Positions 7,543-12,644 of a stretch of DNA of 12,644 nt are shown in pieces (positions within the stretch are counted from its first letter, which is position 1; each line of letters starts with the position of its first letter). The DNA is taken from the NCBI GenBank assembly GCA_007128345.1, contig SKXS01000021.1, positions 1 through 12,644 of the forward strand, written 5' to 3'. This stretch comes from Spirochaetia bacterium. GTDB taxonomy: Bacteria > Spirochaetota > Spirochaetia > PWKH01. Both the position numbers and the translations under genes were made by a program. The notes beneath the pieces were generated by a model. It did not search any database. It saw only the letters and a program-made list of their open reading frames with translations, and was not told the origin of the DNA.

Positions 7543-7887
7543 TTATACATAGAGGTCGGCTTTCTGCAGCAGTGCATGCATCTGTTGCTTACGTTTCCAA
7601 TAATCATACTCCATTCCTGGATAGATTACAAACACCAGATCAAAGCCAGTTTTAAGCAGGGGCTTCTCTTGTCGGTACAATTCCTTTATATGTCGCTTCA
7701 CTCGGTTTCTCTTCACCGCATTTCCATACTTACGGACGGGAATGCATACAATTCTGTTGTATTCATGTGAATTTTCGGCATACAGCAGCTTTGCTCCAAA
7801 ACAGGAGACTGACTGTCTCCCTGCAAACACACGGCTTATGTCAGACGATCTTTTCAGACGTTCTCTTCTAGTAAGGTTTCTTTTCAT
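7543..7887 (-). CDS. rnpA: Ribonuclease P protein component
   Basis: A small basic protein of 114 residues that assists the RNase P RNA in removing the 5' leader from pre-tRNA. The N terminus has the usual LTRRERLKRSSDISRVF pattern. The RNA-binding RNR signature lies in AVKRNRVKRHIKELYR with R60-N61-R62, and GFDLVFVIYPG (81-91) is the conserved C-terminal strand. The ATG at 7887 lies inside the end of rpmH: the genes overlap by 20 bases in different frames. No good Shine-Dalgarno precedes it, and the upstream frame is closed by a TAG with no alternative start, so translation probably depends on ribosomes finishing rpmH. The RNase P RNA gene is not in this window. Confidence 0.95.
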   Translation of the reverse strand: MKRNLTRRERLKRSSDISRVFAGRQSVSCFGAKLLYAENSHEYNRIVCIPVRKYGNAVKRNRVKRHIKELYRQEKPLLKTGFDLVFVIYPGMEYDYWKRKQQMHALLQKADLYV

Positions 7888-8023
7888 GAGAAGCGGAAAG
7901 TTTTTTCCTGCCCTTTCTTCTTCTCCGAGCTAGAACCAGGCGCCCTCCCTTGGTCTTCATCCTCGCCCTAAATCCGAATTTTCGGTTTCTTTTTACTCTG
8001 CTCGGTTGATACGTCCTTTTCAT
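7868..8023 (-). CDS. rpmH: 50S ribosomal protein L34
   Basis: L34 is a very basic protein of the large ribosomal subunit. I translated this short gene directly: 51 residues starting MKRTYQPSRVKRNRKFGFRA, then RMKTKGGRLVLARRRRKGRKK, ending in SASHEKKPY. The first 45 residues match the L34 consensus almost throughout. The final HEKKPY extends beyond the usual end and comes from the stretch overlapping rnpA. AAGGAG at 8034-8039 sits 10 nt upstream of the start. A strong promoter lies about 75-105 bp upstream, making rpmH the first gene of the rpmH-rnpA-yidC-jag(-metK) transcript. Confidence 0.97.
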   Translation of the reverse strand: MKRTYQPSRVKRNRKFGFRARMKTKGGRLVLARRRRKGRKKLSASHEKKPY

Positions 8024-8097
8024 GGAAGATTATCTCCTTATCTGCACGCTTACGCGGATTATTTCTCTCTTCGATATCCGGGAATACCGGGTGAGGC

Positions 8098-8127
8098 AGT
8101 ATACCGATTCATCCCTTGGTGTGTCAA
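8098..8127 (-). promoter_or_regulatory. Sigma-70-type promoter for rpmH operon
   Basis: Read on the - strand, a perfect TTGACA (8122-8127) is followed by an 18-bp spacer and TATACT (8098-8103). The -35 box includes the TGA stop codon of the dciA-like gene. The predicted transcript start near 8091 leaves a leader of about 70 nt before rpmH. This is the strongest promoter match in the window, as expected for a ribosomal protein gene. Confidence 0.8.
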
Positions 8128-8405
8128 CCCAAAACTACCCTGAGGGTGTTGATACCAAGAGCGGGGTAAGCTTTCCTGATCTTCCTGATAATTCCTTCCC
8201 GGTTCATGGTTACAAGGTGGGACCAGGCAGGATGATCCGACTGGATGATGAGAGTGCATCCCTCAATATCCTTGATCCTGGTATGTGACGCGATGTCGGT
8301 TCCCGCAATGACTTCCCACTGGCGAAAGAGCGAGATATATCCTGCCTCCTCTTCCACGTGGAGGTCTGAAAACAGTTCGTCAATGATCTGTGATGAACGT
8401 TTCAT
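8124..8405 (-). CDS. Short DUF721/DciA-like protein, probable helicase-loading factor
   Basis: A 93-residue protein starting MKRSSQIIDELFSDL. The segments RQWEVIAGTDIASHTRI, CTLIIQSDHPAWSHLV and ALGINTLRVVLG follow the DUF721/DciA pattern: W near IaG, then H, then a SxxPAW strand, then a C-terminal I-x-x-L-R strand. DciA is regarded as the ancestral bacterial protein that helps load the DnaB helicase, which fits its place after dnaA, dnaN and recF. It is shorter than the proteobacterial type and consists almost only of the core domain, as in other spirochaetes to my recollection. The frame is open to 8504, but ATG 8405 has AAGGAG 6 nt upstream and starts the conserved domain. It overlaps recF by 26 bases. 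Family assignment is good; loader activity is inferred. Confidence 0.8.
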   Translation of the reverse strand: MKRSSQIIDELFSDLHVEEEAGYISLFRQWEVIAGTDIASHTRIKDIEGCTLIIQSDHPAWSHLVTMNREGIIRKIRKAYPALGINTLRVVLG

Positions 8406-9477
8406 GGAATGCTCCTTGGGCAACCCGGTAAGTAATGCTCTCGTCGCTGAGACTGCGTATGCCGTATTCTTCATCCGGGAGGAACGTAAAAATTGCCTGG
8501 TCATATCCGGTGAGGCTTGCTAAAAACCGCTTTCTTCTCCCCGGATCAAGCTCAAGCAGGACGTCATCAAGCAGCAGCACCGGAAGCCGTTTGGTCCGCT
8601 CCCGGTAGAAAGCGGCTTGAGCTGAACGCAGCACAAGGGAAACCAGACGCTGCTGCCCAGTGGATGCGGTATCGGTAAACTGCTTACCCCGTGCAATGAA
8701 AAAAAACCGGTCCCGGTGCGGCCCTGAAGTTGTAGTCTGGAAAACTCTGTCACGATCCCTTCCTGCATGCAGATGTCTGCATACCTCTTCACGGGTATTT
8801 CGTGTTTCCCAGGAAGGCCGGTAGCGGATATGCAGCGATTCATCCATTCCTGACACCGAAGCATACAGGCCGGGAAAGAGCCCATTGAATGCTTCAACAA
8901 CCTCCTCCCTTCGCCTGCATACGGTGATGCCTATATCGGCAAGCTGTATATCGTACACCGATAGGAGCCTTTCATCCTGGTCCTTCACCGCCTGGTTACG
9001 CTGTCTGAGCACCCGATAGTATCTGCGCAGATCATCCAGGTAGAGCTGGTCATACAGGCACAGGGTCTGGTCAAAGAATCTTCTTCTGTCTTCAGGCGGC
9101 CCCGAGACAACTTGAATGTCTTCATGACTGAAGACAATAACCGGAAAGAGCCGAATGACCTCCTTCCTGTCGCGCACCTCCTTTCCGTCCAGAAACATCC
9201 TCACACTCCCCGCTTCAATAGCAACTTTCACTGTATAGGTCTGCTCACCATCAACTGCACACACAGTAAGTGCAGCACGATCCTCAGAAAAGTGTATCAT
9301 ATGACGGGTCCGGCGTGTCCTGAATGAAGTTCCATAGGAAACCATGTAGAGCGCTTCCAGCAGGTTGGTTTTTCCCTGACCGTTCTCACCAAGAAATATG
9401 ACGTGCGTAGCATCTAGGGAGAGTGTTGCGGAAACAAGGTTTCTGAAACCTGAATGCTGCAGCGATACAAATCTCAT
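8380..9477 (-). CDS. recF: DNA replication/repair protein RecF
   Basis: RecF is an SMC-like ATPase that acts with RecO and RecR to load RecA at gaps and stalled forks. The 365-residue protein starts MRFVSLQHSGFRNL, typical of RecF. It has Walker A GENGQGKT (30-37), the RecF block GPPEDRRRFFD (126-136), SGPHRDRF (251-258), the ABC-type signature STGQQR (272-277) and Walker B VLLLDDVLLELD (300-311). All motifs needed for ATP-dependent dimerisation are intact and the length is normal. The start lies 1 nt after the dnaN stop (TGATATG), so translation is likely coupled to the clamp gene. The 3' end overlaps the dciA-like gene. Confidence 0.96.
   Translation of the reverse strand: MRFVSLQHSGFRNLVSATLSLDATHVIFLGENGQGKTNLLEALYMVSYGTSFRTRRTRHMIHFSEDRAALTVCAVDGEQTYTVKVAIEAGSVRMFLDGKEVRDRKEVIRLFPVIVFSHEDIQVVSGPPEDRRRFFDQTLCLYDQLYLDDLRRYYRVLRQRNQAVKDQDERLLSVYDIQLADIGITVCRRREEVVEAFNGLFPGLYASVSGMDESLHIRYRPSWETRNTREEVCRHLHAGRDRDRVFQTTTSGPHRDRFFFIARGKQFTDTASTGQQRLVSLVLRSAQAAFYRERTKRLPVLLLDDVLLELDPGRRKRFLASLTGYDQAIFTFLPDEEYGIRSLSDESITYRVAQGAFHETFITDH
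8412..8417 (-). promoter_or_regulatory. Ribosome binding site fixing the dciA-like start
   Basis: AAGGAG on the - strand, 6 nt before ATG 8405 and inside the recF reading frame. It favours the 93-residue product over the longer in-frame form beginning at 8504. Confidence 0.7.
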
Positions 9478-9478
9478 A

Positions 9479-10579
9479 TCAGCTCTGCATGGGCATGATT
9501 ACGTGAAAATAGTCAATTTCAGGAACAGGTCTGACTGTAACCGCCTTGGCAGGATCGGTAAAGTTAATGGATACCTGTTCGCTCTCCATGACCCTCACAG
9601 GACTCATAAGGTAGGAAAAATTCATGTACATGCGTACTGGTTCACCAGTGTAGCTGCAGGATATTTCTTCCTTAGCGTTACCAATCTCACTCTCTTCCGA
9701 GGAAAAAACAATGCTGTCCGCATTAATGTCCATGAAAAGCTTTTTCGAATGATGGTCTATGAGCAGCGAAACCCGCTTAAGCGCTTCATTTATATCCTTA
9801 GTCGACATTACACAGGAGAACTCATGCTCATCAGGGATTACTCTGCGGTAATTCGGAAATTGTCCCTCAATAAGGGTTGATGAGAGGTGATGTGCATCGA
9901 ATTCAGCAAACAAATAGCTGTCCGATATGCCCAGTGATATCTCCCCCTCTTTGCTGGAAAGCTTGCGTATGAGATTGAGGAATTTCGTAGGGATAATAAT
10001 CGGCTGGAATACGGGTACCCCTCTCTCTACATTACGGCTGATGTAAGAGAGCCGGCGTCCGTCGGTGGATACCATAGTCATGCCCTGCTCACTTGGTTCC
10101 ATATATACGCCGTTCATATAATAGCGCGTTTCATCGTCCGATACGGCAAATATTGTCTGATCTATCATTTCCACGAAGGTTTTCTGTGCTATCGTGAAGG
10201 ATTCTTTTCCGGGGGATTTGAATTCCGGATAGTCTCGCGCATCGATGCAGCGGAGCCTGAAATTTATCTTCTTCTGCCTGACGGGAGAAATTACCATGCG
10301 GTCTTCCTGCACATCAAAGGAAATTTCTCCTTCTGGCAGGGATCTGAGAACTCCCAGCAGTTTGTCGCACAGCACGGTGGTGCTCCCGGGAGTGACAGTT
10401 TCAACGGGAATTCTGCTGACAAAACTTACCTTCAGGTCCGTCGCACGAATTGAGAGAGTATTATCTGTATTTTCCAGGAGCACATTTGACAGAATTGACA
10501 GGGTATTCCGTTCAGATATGATTTCATGGGAGATGGATATCTCTTTGATGATTGACTCTCTTTCGCAAATGAATTTCAT
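9479..10579 (-). CDS. dnaN: DNA polymerase III beta subunit (sliding clamp)
   Basis: The beta clamp is a ring-shaped homodimer that tethers DNA polymerase III to DNA and serves as a docking site for many replication proteins. At 366 residues it has the family's three-domain length. Recognisable blocks include SILSNVLLE (28-36), the ATDL strand (46-49), STDGRRL (171-177), EGQFPNYRRVIP (238-249) and the C-terminal YFHVIMPMQ (357-365), which forms part of the hydrophobic pocket for clamp-binding motifs. AGGAG lies 6 nt upstream of the ATG, right next to the AT-rich end of the origin. It follows dnaA across the oriC-containing intergenic region and leads into recF. Confidence 0.97.
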   Translation of the reverse strand: MKFICERESIIKEISISHEIISERNTLSILSNVLLENTDNTLSIRATDLKVSFVSRIPVETVTPGSTTVLCDKLLGVLRSLPEGEISFDVQEDRMVISPVRQKKINFRLRCIDARDYPEFKSPGKESFTIAQKTFVEMIDQTIFAVSDDETRYYMNGVYMEPSEQGMTMVSTDGRRLSYISRNVERGVPVFQPIIIPTKFLNLIRKLSSKEGEISLGISDSYLFAEFDAHHLSSTLIEGQFPNYRRVIPDEHEFSCVMSTKDINEALKRVSLLIDHHSKKLFMDINADSIVFSSEESEIGNAKEEISCSYTGEPVRMYMNFSYLMSPVRVMESEQVSINFTDPAKAVTVRPVPEIDYFHVIMPMQS

Positions 10580-10590
10580 ATACTGCTCCT

Positions 10591-10612
10591 GTTATATTAT
10601 ATTAATATAAAT
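10591..10612. other. AT-rich DNA unwinding element
   Basis: Twenty-one of these 22 bases are A or T except for a single G at 10591. It contains the perfect 14-bp palindrome TTATATTAATATAA (10597-10610). It sits between the DnaA-trio run and the dnaN ribosome binding site, where the first strand opening would be expected. Confidence 0.7.
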
Positions 10613-10630
10613 CAGTAGTAGTAGCAGTAG
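10613..10630 (+). promoter_or_regulatory. Six consecutive DnaA-trio triplets
   Basis: The + strand reads CAG TAG TAG TAG CAG TAG in uninterrupted register. Each triplet fits the DnaA-trio consensus (3'-[G/A]A[T/C]-5'), to which DnaA filaments bind as single-stranded DNA. A 4-bp G/C-rich spacer (10631-10634) separates it from the nearest DnaA box, and AT-rich DNA follows on the other side. Confidence 0.75.
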
Positions 10631-10634
10631 GGGT

Positions 10635-10643
10635 TGTGCATAA
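10635..10643 (-). promoter_or_regulatory. DnaA box next to the trios (TTATGCACA)
   Basis: Fits TTATNCACA on the - strand. It is the box nearest the trio run and would position DnaA for filament growth into it. The adjacent 9-mer at 10644-10652 (TCATCCACG, two mismatches from TTATCCACA) abuts it directly in the same orientation, giving a tandem pair. Confidence 0.75.
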
Positions 10644-10717
10644 CGTGGATGAATCATGTAATTCCTTGTACTGCTACCAGCTGAAACCATATTACCCTGT
10701 TGAAAACCAGAGTGAGG

Positions 10718-10726
10718 TTATCCACA
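10718..10726 (+). promoter_or_regulatory. Perfect DnaA box (TTATCCACA)
   Basis: Exact match to the consensus, opposite in orientation to the trio-proximal pair. A weaker box with two mismatches, CAATCCACA, follows at 10729-10737. Confidence 0.85.
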
Positions 10727-10754
10727 ATCAATCCACAGTGTACCACAGGAAATA

Positions 10755-10775
10755 ATGTATCAACAAGAGATACAT
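10755..10775. repeat. Dyad ATGTATC-N7-GATACAT inside oriC
   Basis: Perfect 7-bp inverted arms (10755-10761 and 10769-10775) separated by 7 bp. The dimensions suit a dimeric DNA-binding protein. It lies between the perfect DnaA box and the TTATTCACA box and is unrelated to the DnaA consensus. Confidence 0.5.
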
Positions 10776-10778
10776 CAC

Positions 10779-10787
10779 TTATTCACA
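10779..10787 (+). promoter_or_regulatory. DnaA box (TTATTCACA)
   Basis: Fits TTATNCACA on the + strand, in the same orientation as the perfect box at 10718. Confidence 0.75.
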
Positions 10788-10800
10788 GCCCTTCACCATA

Positions 10801-10809
10801 GTATCCACA
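10801..10809 (+). promoter_or_regulatory. DnaA box with one mismatch (GTATCCACA)
   Basis: One mismatch from TTATCCACA. It is the box closest to the dnaA stop codon and has the same orientation as its neighbours at 10718 and 10779. Confidence 0.55.
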
Positions 10810-10816
10810 TGCGGTT

Positions 10817-12196
10817 TTAACGAGAGCTTTTCCTATATTCCTTAATCTGCCTCATGAGCCGCTGGATGATGCTGTCCATGGTAGGATCTGCCTGTATGCG
10901 GGAGTCTACACGCTGACATGCGTGCATAACGGTAGTGTGGTCCCTGCCGCCAAATTCATACCCGATTTCCGTGGTGGACAAGTCAGTCATTTTCCGGGAG
11001 ATGAACATTGCTACCTGACGGGGGAAAGCGACTGCTTTTGTCCTCTTTTTACCTTTAAGATCTATATGCGAAAGATTGAAATATTCAGCTACTACCTTTT
11101 GGATTGACTCAATCGTGTAACTCTGTTCTCTGCTGACTGAGTAGGAGTCCTTCAACTGCTCCATGGCTATCTGGGGAGTGATGTCCTTTCCCAGCAGTCT
11201 GGAATATGCAATAAGCTTGGTCAGGGATGCCTCAAGATCGCGCACATTGGTGTTCACGGTTCTGCTTATGAATTCAAGCACGTCATTGCTTATGGAGAAC
11301 TGCTGAATCTCACATTTCTTTTTAAGTATGGCAATCCTTGTTTCATAGTCAGGGGGAAGCAGGTCTACATTTAGTCCCCGTTCAAATCTGCTGCGCAATC
11401 TGGCGGTGAGTTCCTTGAGCTCCGATACCGGTCGGTCACAGGTGAATACCATCTGCTTATTGGAATCGTAGAGAGCATTGAAGGTATGAAACAGCTCCTC
11501 CTGGGTCTGGGTTTTCTTCTGCAGAAAATGGATATCATCGATCAGAAGAACGTCAACTTTCCTGTACTTATTCTTGAACAACTGGTTCTTCCCTTCACCG
11601 ATAGTCTGGATGAACTCGTTTGTAAAGGTTTCAGCCGTCACATAAGCTATTTTCAGTTCCGGGGAGTGAGCGCGGATATGGTTGGCGATTGACTGGACCA
11701 AGTGGGTTTTTCCCAGGCCGACGCCTCCGTATATCAGGCAGGGGTTGTAGCTGGTGCCCGGGTTTTTTGCAATGGCAAGGGAAGCATTGTAGGCAAATGA
11801 ATTGTTATCCCCTATAACGAAGGAGTCGAACGTATAGCTGAGGTTGAATTCTGAAGCAGGTGCTTTTGGACGAGCCTGCGTATCAGCAACAGATTGGATC
11901 TGTTCTCCGGCAGTTCTGGCAGGAGCTGATGATTGTTTTTTTCTGATGGTGAACTCAATGTCCATGGAGCAGCCGGTCAGATCGTCCAAGTGTCCTTTTA
12001 TCACCGATAAATAGCGCTTGATGACCTGGTCGCGGTAAAAGGCGGATGGAACCGAGAGGATGATCTTCTCTTTGTGTGATGAGTCATAGATGAGGTTCCC
12101 AAACCACATCATATATTCCTGGTTTGAGAGCTGTGTTTGAATCTGCTGCTGCACTTCATTCCAGAAGGGTTCGTAGTTCCAGTCCTGTGCGTCCAT
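10817..12196 (-). CDS. dnaA: Chromosomal replication initiator DnaA
   Basis: DnaA binds DnaA boxes at oriC, oligomerises with ATP and melts the origin. The 459-residue protein has all four domains: domain I (about 1-85, starting WNYEPFWNEV), a short linker (about 86-115), the AAA+ domain III (about 116-340) with Walker A GGVGLGKT (157-164) and Walker B VLLIDDIHFL (216-225), and domain IV (about 350-459) with the DNA-binding signature GGRDHTTVMHA (416-426). Length is typical. ATG 12196 is the only start: the upstream frame holds no ATG, GTG or TTG before a TAA, and the next Met (29) is inside domain I. No Shine-Dalgarno precedes it, and the likely promoter sits so close that the mRNA may be leaderless. 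Confidence 0.98.
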   Translation of the reverse strand: MDAQDWNYEPFWNEVQQQIQTQLSNQEYMMWFGNLIYDSSHKEKIILSVPSAFYRDQVIKRYLSVIKGHLDDLTGCSMDIEFTIRKKQSSAPARTAGEQIQSVADTQARPKAPASEFNLSYTFDSFVIGDNNSFAYNASLAIAKNPGTSYNPCLIYGGVGLGKTHLVQSIANHIRAHSPELKIAYVTAETFTNEFIQTIGEGKNQLFKNKYRKVDVLLIDDIHFLQKKTQTQEELFHTFNALYDSNKQMVFTCDRPVSELKELTARLRSRFERGLNVDLLPPDYETRIAILKKKCEIQQFSISNDVLEFISRTVNTNVRDLEASLTKLIAYSRLLGKDITPQIAMEQLKDSYSVSREQSYTIESIQKVVAEYFNLSHIDLKGKKRTKAVAFPRQVAMFISRKMTDLSTTEIGYEFGGRDHTTVMHACQRVDSRIQADPTMDSIIQRLMRQIKEYRKSSR

Positions 12197-12203
12197 GAGG
12201 GAT

Positions 12204-12232
12204 ATTCTAATACAGCCACCGAATATTTACAA
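12204..12232 (-). promoter_or_regulatory. Probable dnaA promoter abutting the start codon
   Basis: On the - strand TTGTAA (12227-12232), a 17-bp spacer and TAGAAT (12204-12209) form a reasonable sigma-70 match. Only 7 bases lie between the -10 box and the ATG, so transcription would begin at or next to the start codon. Confidence 0.5.
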
Positions 12233-12256
12233 TAACAGCCTATATGGTTTCGTTCC

Positions 12257-12285
12257 TTTACTTTTTACTCCGTAATCTGTATAAT
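12257..12285 (+). promoter_or_regulatory. gyrB promoter
   Basis: TTTACT (12257-12262), a 17-bp spacer and a perfect TATAAT (12280-12285). The predicted start near 12292 gives a leader of about 44 nt and falls at the left arm of the dyad at 12290-12318. It diverges from the dnaA promoter about 25 bp away, so the two may influence each other through supercoiling. Confidence 0.65.
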
Positions 12286-12289
12286 TACC

Positions 12290-12318
12290 TAGATAACACA
12301 CGTGTAATGTCTTATCTA
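12290..12318. repeat. Imperfect dyad in the gyrB leader
   Basis: TAGATAA (12290-12296) pairs with TTATCTA (12312-12318); after one mismatch the inner ACA/TGT also pair, leaving a 7-nt loop. It covers the predicted gyrB transcript start and could be an operator or an mRNA hairpin just before the ribosome binding site. Confidence 0.45.
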
Positions 12319-12335
12319 AAGCAGGTAACCTTAGA

Positions 12336-12644
12336 ATGCAGACAAAATATTCAGCTCAAGATATTCAGGTACTCAAAGGACTGGAAGCAGTCAGGAAGAG
12401 GCCCGGTATGTATATCGGGTCTACCGGTGCTGACGGGCTTCACCATCTGGTATATGAAGTAGTTGACAACAGCATCGATGAAGCGCTGGTTGGACAGTGT
12501 TCTTCCATAGAAGTCGTCATTGAACAGGAAAATATCATACGCGTCACTGATGACGGGCGGGGGATACCCGTTGATATCCATCCCACGGAGCAGATGAGTG
12601 CGCTGGAAATAGTCATGACTAAGCTCCACGCGGGGGGCAAGTTC
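12336..12644 (+). CDS. gyrB: DNA gyrase subunit B, N-terminal part (runs off window)
   Basis: GyrB is the ATPase subunit of DNA gyrase, which introduces negative supercoils. The visible 103 residues are an open frame to the window edge. They include the conserved LKGLEAVRKRPGMYIGST (14-31), the GHKL ATPase N-box EVVDNSIDEAL (43-53, catalytic E and Mg-binding N), the G1 box DDGRGIP (76-82), and HAGGKF at the edge, which begins the ATP lid. The start at ATG 12336 fits the family. The Shine-Dalgarno is weak (AGG about 11 nt upstream). It is transcribed divergently from dnaA, with its own promoter and a dyad in the leader. Confidence 0.97.
   Translation, partial: MQTKYSAQDIQVLKGLEAVRKRPGMYIGSTGADGLHHLVYEVVDNSIDEALVGQCSSIEVVIEQENIIRVTDDGRGIPVDIHPTEQMSALEIVMTKLHAGGKF

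Larger units (their letters stand above)
10580..10816. other. oriC: Chromosomal replication origin (oriC), dnaA-dnaN intergenic
   Basis: This 237-bp region has no gene. It contains one perfect DnaA box, two that fit TTATNCACA, several with one or two mismatches, a tandem box pair next to a run of DnaA-trio triplets, an AT-rich stretch with a 14-bp palindrome, and a separate 7-bp-arm dyad. Location between dnaA and dnaN agrees with mapped origins in Borrelia and many other bacteria. Function is inferred from sequence only. Confidence 0.9.

Noticed and set aside
7542..7547. TATAAT on the - strand at the end of rnpA, as a possible yidC promoter
   Set aside because: No acceptable -35 element at 16-18 bp; it overlaps the rnpA stop codon and is probably chance.
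8406..8504. Longer N terminus for the dciA-like protein
   Set aside because: The extra 33 residues lie in recF in another frame and do not fit DUF721; AAGGAG precedes the internal ATG.

Overview
The window looks like the chromosomal replication-origin region of a spirochaete, probably a free-living or non-Borrelia member of the Spirochaetales. The main reason is gene order. gyrB diverges from a long co-oriented run dnaA, dnaN, recF, short dciA-like gene, rpmH, rnpA, yidC, jag. As I recall it, Borrelia has the same layout without recF. Most other bacteria keep the rpmH cluster on the far side of dnaA. The species call is inference; no rRNA or other taxonomic marker is present.

Right end (10.58-12.64 kb): gyrB (5' end only, + strand) and dnaA (- strand) are divergent across a 139-bp intergenic region with a recognisable sigma-70-type promoter for each. 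Between dnaA and dnaN lies a 237-bp region with all the parts of oriC: DnaA boxes in both orientations, a tandem box pair, a short G/C spacer, six consecutive DnaA-trio triplets, an AT-rich palindromic stretch and then the dnaN ribosome binding site. The order box, GC spacer, trios, AT-rich is that of the Bacillus basal unwinding system.

Centre (3.62-10.58 kb, all - strand): dnaN, recF and dciA-like are tightly packed (1-nt gap, then a 26-nt overlap). A strong promoter embedded at the end of dciA then drives rpmH, rnpA, yidC and jag, with metK following 81 bp later. These genes cover replication initiation (DnaA, clamp, probable helicase loader), recombination repair (RecF), ribosome and RNase P protein production, membrane protein insertion (YidC), an RNA-binding partner (Jag/KhpB) and S-adenosylmethionine synthesis.

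Left end (0-3.62 kb, + strand): a second gene group reads towards the origin, head-on to the expected fork. It holds the 3' part of a helical-repeat (TPR-like) protein gene, a membrane family-2 glycosyltransferase, a PlsC-type acyltransferase overlapping it, and a PfkB-family (adenosine-kinase-like) sugar or nucleoside kinase. The glycosyltransferase and acyltransferase pair resembles those that make acylated carotenoid or other polyprenoid glycosides. The kinase gene and metK converge and share a CTAG that contains both stop codons, leaving no room for an intergenic terminator. I saw no tRNA or rRNA genes, CRISPR arrays, insertion sequences or convincing rho-independent terminators.
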